Assembly (NCBI GenBank): GCA_045546135.1
Contig: JAZQCD010000027.1
Coordinates: forward strand, 1-38,445
Direction of reading: 5' to 3'
Length of the DNA: 38,445 bases
DNA from: RUG13409 sp045546135
GTDB taxonomy: Bacteria; Bacillota; Clostridia; Peptostreptococcales; Anaerovoracaceae
Position numbers and translations under genes: made by a program. The notes beneath the pieces are model-generated. The model did no database searches. It was not told the origin of the DNA and saw only the letters and a list, made by a program, of their open reading frames with translations. This document shows, in pieces, positions 32,122-38,445 of this stretch (position 1 is the stretch's first letter; each line of letters begins with the position of its first letter).

Positions 32122-33078
32122 TTAGTCAAAAAGTTCTGACAAAGGCTGGTTGTTATATACTCTGCTTATAGCCTGTGCAAAGAGATCGGCTACTGAGAGC
32201 ATCTTGAATTTAGGAAGCATCTTGTCTTCGTGAAGAGTTATGGTGTTGAGGAATACCATCTCGTCGATAGCAGAATCTCTGATCCTGTCTATGGCAGGTC
32301 CTGAAAGGACTCCGTGAGTTGCTATGGCTCTTACGCTCCTTGCTCCTCTTTCCTTTACTGCATTTGCAGCATTGCATATGGTTCCTGCAGTATCTACCAT
32401 GTCGTCAACAAGTATGCAGTCCTTGTCCTTGATATCTCCTATGATGTTCATAATTTCCGATACATTAGGTCTTGGGCGGCGCTTGTCTATGATGGCGATG
32501 GGGCATCCAAGGGGTTCTGCAAGATTCCTTGCTCTTCCTACGCTGCCGTGATCGGGAGATACTACTACGAGATCAAGATCCTTATCTTTGAGCTCATTCT
32601 GATAATACTTGACCATAAGAGGATTCCCCTGAAGGTGATCTACCGGAATATCAAAGAATCCCTGTATCTGAGCTGAGTGAAGGTCCATGGTGATGACCCT
32701 TTCTGCTCCTGCTGCCTGAAGTATCTCAGCGACCAGTTTTGCCGTGATCGGGTCTCTTGGCCTTGCAGTCCTGTCCTGCCTTGCATAACCGTAGTATGGT
32801 ATTACTGCATTGATGCGTCCTGCGCTTGCTCTCTTCATTGCATCTATCATGATGCAAAGTTCCATGAGGTTGTCATTGACCGGGTCACAGGTGCTCTGGA
32901 CTATGTAGCAATCCCTTCCTCTTACGGACTCGTGGATGTTGATAGCGACTTCTCCGTCGGAGAATTTCTTTACATCCGCTTTTCCAAGTGGCACTCCAAG
33001 CTTTTCGCAGATCTCCCTTGCGAGCTCAGGATTTCCGTTTCCTGCAAAGACTTTGAATTCAGAATAAAGTGATCCCAT
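32122..33078 (-). CDS. prs: Ribose-phosphate pyrophosphokinase
   Basis: Makes PRPP from ribose-5-phosphate and ATP for nucleotide, histidine and tryptophan synthesis. The 318-residue protein starts in the family manner (FKVFAGNGNPELAREICEKLG), with the pyrophosphate-binding loop VVSPDHGSVGRAR, DLHSAQIQGFFDIPVDHL and the PRPP motif DCILVDDMVDTAGT. Length is normal. It lies 25 bases after purR. PRPP is the effector of PurR, so the pair forms a sensible unit. Confidence 0.97.
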   Translation of the reverse strand: MGSLYSEFKVFAGNGNPELAREICEKLGVPLGKADVKKFSDGEVAINIHESVRGRDCYIVQSTCDPVNDNLMELCIMIDAMKRASAGRINAVIPYYGYARQDRTARPRDPITAKLVAEILQAAGAERVITMDLHSAQIQGFFDIPVDHLQGNPLMVKYYQNELKDKDLDLVVVSPDHGSVGRARNLAEPLGCPIAIIDKRRPRPNVSEIMNIIGDIKDKDCILVDDMVDTAGTICNAANAVKERGARSVRAIATHGVLSGPAIDRIRDSAIDEMVFLNTITLHEDKMLPKFKMLSVADLFAQAISRVYNNQPLSELFD

Positions 33079-33103
33079 TTTTCTTTTTAGTTCCTTTCGA
33101 CTT

Positions 33104-33904
33104 CTATATGATATCAGGGTTTATGGCTACCCTGTAGCCGTCTTCAGTATCTGAAAGTATCATGATCGGGAAGAAATTCCCTATCTTTTTGTCTCTGATG
33201 CCCTGGGTCACTATGACTGATCCAAAACCCACAGCCTTTGCATCGAACTCCGTCAGCATATCCTCTATGCCTTTAAGAGTTCCGCCGTTACGCATGAAGT
33301 CATCGATAATGACTGCCTTTGAACCCGGCTTTATTGCCCTCTTTGCAAGGCTCATCTTCTGCACTCTGTCGGAACTGCCTGAATAATAATTGATGGAGAT
33401 AGTCGCTCCCTCAGAAACTCTTGCTTCCCTTCTTATTACAACAAGTGGAAGGTCAAGGAGCCTTGCAGTCAACATCGCTACTCCTATGCCCCTTGTCTCT
33501 ATGGTCACGACTATATCGGCTTCTGAGGATGCAAAATGCTTTGCGAACTGCATAGCGCATGCCTGCCCTATTTCGGGATCGTAAAGAAGGTCTGTTGTAA
33601 AGATATATCCGCCGCCTACGTTCCTTGAAGGGTCCTCCAGCATGGCCTTCATCTTTTCAAGTCCAGCTATGGCTTCTTCTTTCGTTATATACGGGACATA
33701 TCTGACACCGCCCTTGCTTCCCGATGTTGTCTCAACATAGCCAAGTCCTGCCTCGTCCATGGCAGTCCTTACGAGCTTTAAGTCCTCGGAGATGCTGGAT
33801 TTTGCACATCCGAACTTGTCAGCAAAAAAGCCAAGGGAATAATCCTTGTTGGGATGTTCTGTCAGTATCTGGGTTATGATGCAGGCTCTTTCAGTTCTTT
33901 TCAT
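33104..33904 (-). CDS. purR: Purine operon repressor PurR (phosphoribosyltransferase type)
   Basis: A 266-residue regulator of the Bacillus PurR type: an N-terminal winged helix-turn-helix (MKRTERACIITQILTEHP, then FGCAKSSISEDL) fused to a PRTase-like domain with the PRPP-binding motif AVIIDDFMRNGGT. It binds PurBoxes and is released by PRPP. Its ATG overlaps the murC stop (TGATG), so translation is coupled. A PurBox-like site in front of xpt is a likely target. Confidence 0.95.
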   Translation of the reverse strand: MKRTERACIITQILTEHPNKDYSLGFFADKFGCAKSSISEDLKLVRTAMDEAGLGYVETTSGSKGGVRYVPYITKEEAIAGLEKMKAMLEDPSRNVGGGYIFTTDLLYDPEIGQACAMQFAKHFASSEADIVVTIETRGIGVAMLTARLLDLPLVVIRREARVSEGATISINYYSGSSDRVQKMSLAKRAIKPGSKAVIIDDFMRNGGTLKGIEDMLTEFDAKAVGFGSVIVTQGIRDKKIGNFFPIMILSDTEDGYRVAINPDII

Positions 33905-35310
33905 CAGTTCTTACCAAGTATCATCTCTCCCACCTTGTATATGTCTCCGGCACCCATGGTGATGATCATATCTCCTTCGGAAGAGTTGTTATTAACGAAA
34001 TCGGCTATCTTATCGAAACTGTCAAAGAAGAATACATCCTTGTCAGGATGTTTTTCCTTGATCCTTTCCATCAAAGTCTTTGAAGAGACTTTGTATATAT
34101 TCTTTTCTCTTGCAGCATAGATCTCAGCAAAGACCACCTTGTCTGCATCCTCAAAGGAATCTGCAAACTCATCCATAAGAGCCAGAGTCCTTGTATATGT
34201 ATGGGGCTGGAAGAGGCACCATACAGTGTGGTGAGTGAAGTGCTGAGCAGCAGCAAGAGTTGCTTTTATCTCTGTAGGATGGTGAGCATAGTCGTCGACT
34301 ATGGTACATCCGTTCTCGGTCTTTCCTATGATATCGAACCTTCTCTGTGTGCCCTTGAAGGATTCAAGAGTCTGCTCTATTGAATCAAGATCAACACCTA
34401 AGTTTATGCAGGTAGCTGCGGCAGCAAGTGAGTTTGCCACATTGTGCTCACCAGGTACTCCCAGCTCTATCCTTCTTTCAAATCCATTCTTTGAATAGAG
34501 GTCATAACTTGGATGCCCTTCCTCATTAAAGCTTATGTTCTTTGCATAAAAGTCGCTGGTCTCGCTGAAACCAAAGGTAACGACCTTCTTGTCGCAGTTT
34601 TCTGTAACAGCTTTGACAAAAGGATTTGAGTCGTATGCAACTATGAATCCGCCCTCTTTTAGGTTTCCTGTAAAGGATTCAAAGGACTTTGCTATATGGT
34701 CTATATCCTTGAAATAGTCAAGGTGATCAGAATCTATATTGAGTATTATCTCAATGAGGGGCTTAAGGTCAAGGAAGTTGTCCATGTATTCGCAGGCTTC
34801 CGTGACCAGTTTTTCAGTCTTTCCTATGCGGGCATTACTGTGGAATTCATTGAGTATACCGCCTACAAGGACTGTGGGATCCATGCCTGCATGCTCCAAA
34901 ATGAGTGATACCATGGATGTGGTAGTAGTTTTTCCATGGGTACCTGATACGGCTATGGATATGGGGTATTCGGTCATCATAAGTCCTAAGGCTTCTGACC
35001 TTGTAATGACAGGGATCCCGGCTTCCTTTGCTGCGACTATTTCGGGATTTTCCAAAGATACGGCAGTGGAATAGACAACAAGGTCTGCTCCTTCTACATT
35101 CTTTGCATCGTGGCCTATATATACCTTTATGCCCTGCTTTAGAAGGTTTTCTGTGACATCGCTTGCTTTCATGTCAGAGCCTGATGCTATGACTCCTCTG
35201 CTTGCCACTATCTCGGCAATGGCGGACACACCGATGCCGCCTATGCCTATGAAATGTATGTGCTTGTAATCTCTTAGTTTCATTTTATTGCTTTGCAAGT
35301 CAAAAAGCAT
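33904..35310 (-). CDS. murC: UDP-N-acetylmuramate--L-alanine ligase
   Basis: Adds L-alanine to UDP-MurNAc, the first step of the peptidoglycan stem peptide. The 468-residue enzyme has HFIGIGGIGVSAIAEI near the N-terminus, SGTHGKTTTTSM (ATP loop), and the EACEYMDNFL and DDYAHHPTEIKATL motifs of Mur ligases. The start is ATG 35310, which overlaps the gltX stop (TAATG) and has AGGA six bases upstream. A longer frame reaching 35379 lies inside gltX; a shorter start at 35283 lacks a ribosome site. It is cotranscribed with gltX and purR. Confidence 0.95.
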   Translation of the reverse strand: MLFDLQSNKMKLRDYKHIHFIGIGGIGVSAIAEIVASRGVIASGSDMKASDVTENLLKQGIKVYIGHDAKNVEGADLVVYSTAVSLENPEIVAAKEAGIPVITRSEALGLMMTEYPISIAVSGTHGKTTTTSMVSLILEHAGMDPTVLVGGILNEFHSNARIGKTEKLVTEACEYMDNFLDLKPLIEIILNIDSDHLDYFKDIDHIAKSFESFTGNLKEGGFIVAYDSNPFVKAVTENCDKKVVTFGFSETSDFYAKNISFNEEGHPSYDLYSKNGFERRIELGVPGEHNVANSLAAAATCINLGVDLDSIEQTLESFKGTQRRFDIIGKTENGCTIVDDYAHHPTEIKATLAAAQHFTHHTVWCLFQPHTYTRTLALMDEFADSFEDADKVVFAEIYAAREKNIYKVSSKTLMERIKEKHPDKDVFFFDSFDKIADFVNNNSSEGDMIITMGAGDIYKVGEMILGKN

Positions 35311-37001
35311 TACGCTTCCTGAGCTTTCCTTATCCTCTTCTCTACTATTTCTTTGCCCATTATCTGCTGTATGGTCCAAAGATCCGGGCTGTTTGATCTG
35401 CCTGTTATTGCTATCCTTATGACTCCCGATACATGGCCTACATGACCCTTGTATAGGTCTGGATTCTTTTTATAGTCCTTTGGTTTTACTGCGTAGCCCA
35501 TATCTGCAGTTATGGTCCTGACCTTTTCGAACCAGGCTGAATTGTCATCGGCGGGGTCATAGGTCTTTAGATATCTTTCAAGTATCTCTTTTCTGTCTTC
35601 CTTTGAGACTTCTTCCGGCCACTCTGATTCATATACGAAGCACTCGTCAAAGAAGTACTTTACGAACTCGAAGATCTGCTCTGCATATATGAGGTCTTTT
35701 CTTGGTTTTTCTCCGCCTCTGTCTATATCGAAGACTTTAAGGAGCCTCTCTTTGTTATCCTTTAGAAGCTTTGCTTTTTCCGGGTGATACTCTTCTGCCC
35801 ATGTGACCATGAAGTCATAGATCTGGGCTGCTGTCTTCCTTGCAAGTACATCCTTTGAGACATCATTTAGCTTGTTTGTATCAAAGAGCGTTCCTGAATC
35901 GGACATCTTTGTTGCAGAGAAGGTGAACTCATCGTAATCTGATAAAGGATTTGCTATCCTCCACTCCTCAAAGTCTGAACAAAGTATGGTCATGAGGTAT
36001 TCTCTTACTGCTTCCGGGAAGTAGCCGAGTTCCTTGTAATATGAAAGTCCAAGCTCTGGGTCCTTTCTCTTTGAAAGCTTCCTCTTTTGCCCCGTGGTCT
36101 CGTCTATCTTCATAAGACTTGTATTATGGACATATACAGGGTGCTCCCATCCCATAGCTTCAAAGAGCTGTACATGGATAGGCAGTGATGCCATCCACTC
36201 CTCCCCTCTTACTACATGGGTAGTACGCATGAAGTGATCGTCTACGACGTGAGCAAAATGATAAGTAGGCAGATCGTTTTTCTTTAGTATGACCACGTCC
36301 TGAACATTTTCAGGCATGGATACATCGCCCCTTATCTCGTCAAAGCATGTAAAGTACCTGTTCTCATCGCCGGGGCTTTTGAAACGAATGACATAGGGCA
36401 TGCCCTTTCCTATCCTGCTCTTTATCTCTTCAAGGGAAAGATCCCTGTCCTTTGCATATTTGCCGTAGATACCGGGGTTTATCTTAGAAGCTTCCTGCTC
36501 CTTTCTGATATCTGCTATTTCTTCTTCTGTCATGAAGCATGGGTATGCCATGCCCTTAGAAACAAGATATTTGACGCATACCTTATAGATTTCTTCTCTT
36601 TCGCTCTGCCAGTAGGGACCGTAGGATCCTCTTTCAGCAGCTTCTGGATCTGATACAGAAGGGATGCTCCCTTCTGTCCCCTCTTTGCATGCTCCTTCAT
36701 CAAAGTTTATGCCAAAGTACGAAAGCGTATCGAGAAGTACAGGGATCGCTCCTTCTACTTCTCTTTTTTCATCTGTATCCTCTACTCTTAAATAGCATAC
36801 GCCATTTGACTGATGGGCCATCCTCTCGTCTGCCATAGCGCCGAAAAGATTGCCAAGGTGAATGAATCCCGTAGGACTTGGAGCAAGTCTTGTTACTCTT
36901 GCGCCTTCGGGCAGATCTCTTGCAGGATATCTCCTCTCAAGATCCTCTAATGTTTCTGTTATATCAGGGAACAAAAGTTCCGCTAATTCTTTATGATCCA
37001 T
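35310..37001 (-). CDS. gltX: Glutamyl-tRNA synthetase
   Basis: Charges tRNA-Glu (and possibly tRNA-Gln, if this organism uses the amidation route). The 563-residue protein has the HIGH-type motif SPTGFIHLGNL (about residues 40-50), the KLSKRKD form of KMSKS, and the VVRGEEWMASLPIHVQLFEAMGW block. It is longer than the usual 480-500 residues. GAGGAAA precedes the ATG. It heads a run with murC, purR, prs and pth. Confidence 0.95.
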   Translation of the reverse strand: MDHKELAELLFPDITETLEDLERRYPARDLPEGARVTRLAPSPTGFIHLGNLFGAMADERMAHQSNGVCYLRVEDTDEKREVEGAIPVLLDTLSYFGINFDEGACKEGTEGSIPSVSDPEAAERGSYGPYWQSEREEIYKVCVKYLVSKGMAYPCFMTEEEIADIRKEQEASKINPGIYGKYAKDRDLSLEEIKSRIGKGMPYVIRFKSPGDENRYFTCFDEIRGDVSMPENVQDVVILKKNDLPTYHFAHVVDDHFMRTTHVVRGEEWMASLPIHVQLFEAMGWEHPVYVHNTSLMKIDETTGQKRKLSKRKDPELGLSYYKELGYFPEAVREYLMTILCSDFEEWRIANPLSDYDEFTFSATKMSDSGTLFDTNKLNDVSKDVLARKTAAQIYDFMVTWAEEYHPEKAKLLKDNKERLLKVFDIDRGGEKPRKDLIYAEQIFEFVKYFFDECFVYESEWPEEVSKEDRKEILERYLKTYDPADDNSAWFEKVRTITADMGYAVKPKDYKKNPDLYKGHVGHVSGVIRIAITGRSNSPDLWTIQQIMGKEIVEKRIRKAQEA

Positions 37002-37032
37002 TCTATTTCCTCACTTAATGTTCAACCGACCC

Positions 37033-37041
37033 ATTATATCA
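37033..37041 (-). promoter_or_regulatory. gltX operon promoter (extended -10)
   Basis: A perfect TATAAT (complement 37033-37038) with TGA before it on the minus strand; start near 37026, leaving a leader of about 24 bases that holds the GAGGAAA ribosome site. The -35 is poor. No T-box features are visible. Confidence 0.6.
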
Positions 37042-37110
37042 TCATTTTATACTATTGCGAGAAAAAAGCATAAAAGAAGATGCACTTTTGGAATACTTTT
37101 TTAAAGCAAT

Positions 37111-37138
37111 AAAAAAGGCTGCGAAAAAAGACACAGCC
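37111..37138 (-). terminator. Terminator after the DUF3786 gene
   Basis: On the minus strand GGCTGTG (complement 37132-37138) pairs with CGCAGCC (complement 37117-37123), one G-U pair included, with an eight-base loop. Six U follow (complement 37111-37116). Confidence 0.82.
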
Positions 37139-37159
37139 CTTACAAAACATATCAGGAAG

Positions 37160-37906
37160 CTAGCTGATCCTCCGCATCCCGGACTTAAGTCTTATCATGT
37201 GCATGATATGACCCTGAAGATACCATATGGTCTCGTAATGAAGGAAGTCCTTCATATTCATATCGGTCATTAGAATTACCTGAGGCGGGAATTCATCGTC
37301 AGGAGCCCAGTAGGAGATGACGAATGCAAGGTCTCTAAAGAATGGGACTCTGTAGCTGACATCGCCCCTTCCGTAGGGTTCTCCCCCCAAAAGCTCGCAT
37401 CCCTTTGCAAGTTCCTTTTCCTTTCCTTCGAACATCTGAGCATATTCCGATACTATGCCCTTGCCTGCATAATATGACCCCGTGACCGTATCGGCAAGAT
37501 TATGTATCTGCGTATACTCTAATGAGGCCTTTGCTCCGGGTCTTGAAAATGCTATTAGGTCATAAATTGTCATGGCTTCATTAAAACCTGCTTTGTTCCA
37601 TGTCTTTGCATCCGAAACCTTTGAAAGATCATCTCTTTCTTCGAGATCCTCATCTCCGTAAAGAGCAGTAGTAGTCTCTTCGGGAGATCCGTACCAGGTG
37701 ACCACAGCATCTTTCCTGCTGATGCGGTAATGCCTTGTCAGCATATCTATATATAGATATTCCTCATCGATCTTTAGATCCATCTTTTTTGCAAGTTCGT
37801 CAAAATCATAGCCAAGGAATATCTCAGCTGCGTGAAGGACCATCTTGTCGTGATTTCCAAGATTTTCGTCCTTTTGCATGTTTTCTGCAAATTTTTCTAT
37901 ACTCAT
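37160..37906 (-). CDS. DUF3786 family protein
   Basis: A 248-residue soluble protein. The C-terminal part (YWAPDDEFPPQVILMTDMNMKDFLHYETIWYL) matches the DUF3786 pattern, in which a DDEFP-type motif precedes a helix with a conserved Glu. Function is unknown; relatives occur in anaerobes, often near corrinoid or metal proteins. The start is ATG 37906, eight bases after GGAG; a longer frame to 37960 lacks a ribosome site. A short ORF lies just upstream, and the likely promoter contains a 12-nt homopolymer. Confidence 0.82.
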   Translation of the reverse strand: MSIEKFAENMQKDENLGNHDKMVLHAAEIFLGYDFDELAKKMDLKIDEEYLYIDMLTRHYRISRKDAVVTWYGSPEETTTALYGDEDLEERDDLSKVSDAKTWNKAGFNEAMTIYDLIAFSRPGAKASLEYTQIHNLADTVTGSYYAGKGIVSEYAQMFEGKEKELAKGCELLGGEPYGRGDVSYRVPFFRDLAFVISYWAPDDEFPPQVILMTDMNMKDFLHYETIWYLQGHIMHMIRLKSGMRRIS

Positions 37907-37931
37907 AGTATTTGCTCCTGCCGTGTAATAC

Positions 37932-37997
37932 TTATCGCTTCTTGAAGTTCCCACTGCCAAGGTCCTCTATACTTTGAAGCGGGAATTCCTGTTTCAT
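37932..37997 (-). CDS. Possible 21-residue upstream ORF in the DUF3786 leader
   Basis: An ATG-started frame (MKQEFPLQSIEDLGSGNFKK and one more residue) ending 25 bases before the DUF3786 start. A weak GGTGG lies upstream. Composition is protein-like, but it is too short to judge; it could be a leader peptide or chance. Confidence 0.3.
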   Translation of the reverse strand: MKQEFPLQSIEDLGSGNFKKR

Positions 37998-38012
37998 ATA
38001 CCACCGTGTCCT

Positions 38013-38042
38013 ATTGTAATATATACAAAAAAAAAAAATCAA
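38013..38042 (-). promoter_or_regulatory. DUF3786 promoter with 12-nt homopolymer in the spacer
   Basis: On the minus strand TTGATT (complement 38037-38042) is followed after 18 bases by TACAAT (complement 38013-38018). The 12-nt run of A on the plus strand (38027-38038) fills most of the spacer and part of the -35. Confidence 0.45.
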
Positions 38043-38087
38043 TACAAAATCCAAATCCAAAGCACTGCAAATATTTAAAAAAAGTGA

Positions 38088-38116
38088 TAGACAAGAAATG
38101 ATTTTATGTGTATAAT
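38088..38116 (+). promoter_or_regulatory. tRNA-Glu promoter
   Basis: TAGACA (38088-38093), a 17-base spacer and a perfect TATAAT (38111-38116), 25 bases before the tRNA. Confidence 0.75.
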
Positions 38117-38141
38117 TCAAATGTTCCGCAAAAATGAATAT

Positions 38142-38216
38142 GGTGCCTTGGTCAAGTGGTCAAGACGTTAGCCTCTCACGCTGAAATCAGGGGTTCGACT
38201 CCCCTAGGCACTACCA
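38142..38216 (+). tRNA. tRNA-Glu (anticodon CUC)
   Basis: The acceptor GGTGCCT pairs with AGGCACT, with the first pair G-U, then A and an encoded CCA (38214-38216). The anticodon stem TTAGC/GCTGA holds loop CTCTCAC with anticodon CTC, which reads GAG. The T-arm is GGGGTTCGACTCCCC. CUC tRNA-Glu is an extra isoacceptor in many Firmicutes; the G-U first pair is unusual for tRNA-Glu. Confidence 0.93.
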
Positions 38217-38226
38217 AGTAAAAGCT

Positions 38227-38270
38227 ATCCGAACCCAGTCTTTTTCAAGACTGCGTTCGGATTTGTTTTT
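38227..38270 (+). terminator. Terminator after tRNA-Glu
   Basis: ATCCGAACCCAGTCTT (38227-38242) and AAGACTGCGTTCGGAT (38247-38262) pair over 16 positions with one mismatch, followed by TTGTTTTT. Confidence 0.88.
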
Positions 38271-38311
38271 CCTATGGAAAGTTTGGATGAGCTTTATGAA
38301 AGATACTATTT

Positions 38312-38327
38312 AGGGGAGTCGGACCCC
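38312..38327 (-). repeat. Inverted copy of the tRNA-Glu T-arm
   Basis: Read on the minus strand, GGGGTCCGACTCCCCT matches the tRNA-Glu T-arm (38190-38205, GGGGTTCGACTCCCCT) at 15 of 16 positions. It lies just after the stop of the gene at the right edge, about 95 bases from the tRNA. Confidence 0.6.
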
Positions 38328-38331
38328 TATA

Positions 38332-38445
38332 CTATTTATACTCAGTAATTTTGTATATATAGTATGATCCGGTGTCATTCATTGCATAATTCAGAAGCAG
38401 ATAATCGCCATCTGCAAAATCCAATTTGATATAGCAGTGATAATC
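38332..38445 (-). CDS. C-terminal end of an unrecognised protein (partial)
   Basis: An open frame enters from the right edge and ends at a TAG (complement 38332-38334), giving 37 residues that end YYIYKITEYK. It contains LDFADGDYLLLNYAMND, a plausible folded-protein tail. The family cannot be told. It lies beyond the inverted T-arm copy and may belong to an accessory region next to tRNA-Glu. Confidence 0.5.
   Translation of the reverse strand, partial: DYHCYIKLDFADGDYLLLNYAMNDTGSYYIYKITEYK

Noticed and set aside
37002..37110. T-box leader upstream of gltX
   Set aside because: The leader is only about 24 bases from the predicted start, with no T-box sequence and no antiterminator.
37055..37273. 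72-residue plus-strand frame
   Set aside because: It crosses the DUF3786 terminator and overlaps the end of that gene on the other strand.
37932..38120. 62-residue minus-strand frame
   Set aside because: Runs through the promoter homopolymer; only its last part (37932-37997), starting at an internal ATG, is downstream of the predicted transcription start.
1..38445. CRISPR arrays, insertion sequences and rRNA genes
   Set aside because: No regularly spaced repeats, transposase motifs or rRNA-like sequence were seen.

Overview
The window looks like a chromosomal segment of a Bacillota bacterium of class Clostridia. The reasons are the gene content (WhiA, RapZ, PurR of the Bacillus type, class III fructose-1,6-bisphosphatase, a TSCPD-domain protein, a SpoVB/MurJ-like flippase), GGAGG-type ribosome binding sites, sigma-A-like promoters and frequent AGG/AGA and ATA codons. 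Genus cannot be fixed from sequence reading alone. Most of the window is compact housekeeping DNA in short operons, mostly on the minus strand.

Layout. 1-2330 (minus): xpt, a BMP-family lipoprotein and the start of its ABC ATPase, a purine salvage/uptake operon with a PurBox-like site upstream. 2457-8100 (minus): uvrA, a small membrane protein, an alpha/beta hydrolase, ung and udk, packed with overlaps and closed by a terminator. 8094-10610 (minus): an S4-domain protein and uvrB, plus a possible independent small transcript between the uvrB terminator and uvrA. 10670-13080 (plus): a Na/Pi-cotransporter-like protein with a PhoU-like tail, and free-methionine-(R)-sulfoxide reductase. 13060-14320 (minus): a TetR regulator and a two-TM protein. 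14365-18470 (minus): HU, SpoVB-like flippase, fbp. 18480-19800 (plus): a divergent aroA. 19795-23580 (minus): TSCPD protein, a degenerate Fic-fold protein, murB, rapZ, whiA.

23727-26880 is an accessory segment next to tRNA-Ser(GGA). It carries three minus-strand membrane or secreted proteins and a LysR regulator, and ends in an 18-nt near-copy of the tRNA T-arm/acceptor sequence. No integrase is left. 27158-30600 holds a small GlsB/YeaQ-like membrane protein and mfd. 30670-37010 has hinT (plus) and then, on the minus strand, gltX, murC, purR, prs and a pth with a long unusual C-terminal extension. 37110-38045 is a DUF3786 gene behind a promoter containing a 12-nt homopolymer. The right edge has tRNA-Glu(CUC), its terminator, an inverted T-arm copy and the C-terminal end of an unrecognised protein.

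Themes. (1) DNA repair is dense (uvrA, uvrB, mfd, ung). (2) Purine/PRPP metabolism is linked by PurR, Prs and Xpt. (3) Three genes (uvrA, the S4 gene, aroA) have good sigma-A promoters so close to the ATG that their mRNAs should be leaderless. (4) The most unusual proteins are the Fic-like protein without its catalytic motif, the aroA product with altered active-site motifs, the extended Pth, and a paralogous pair of two-TM proteins with a PH-like tail, one of which sits in the tRNA-Ser segment.
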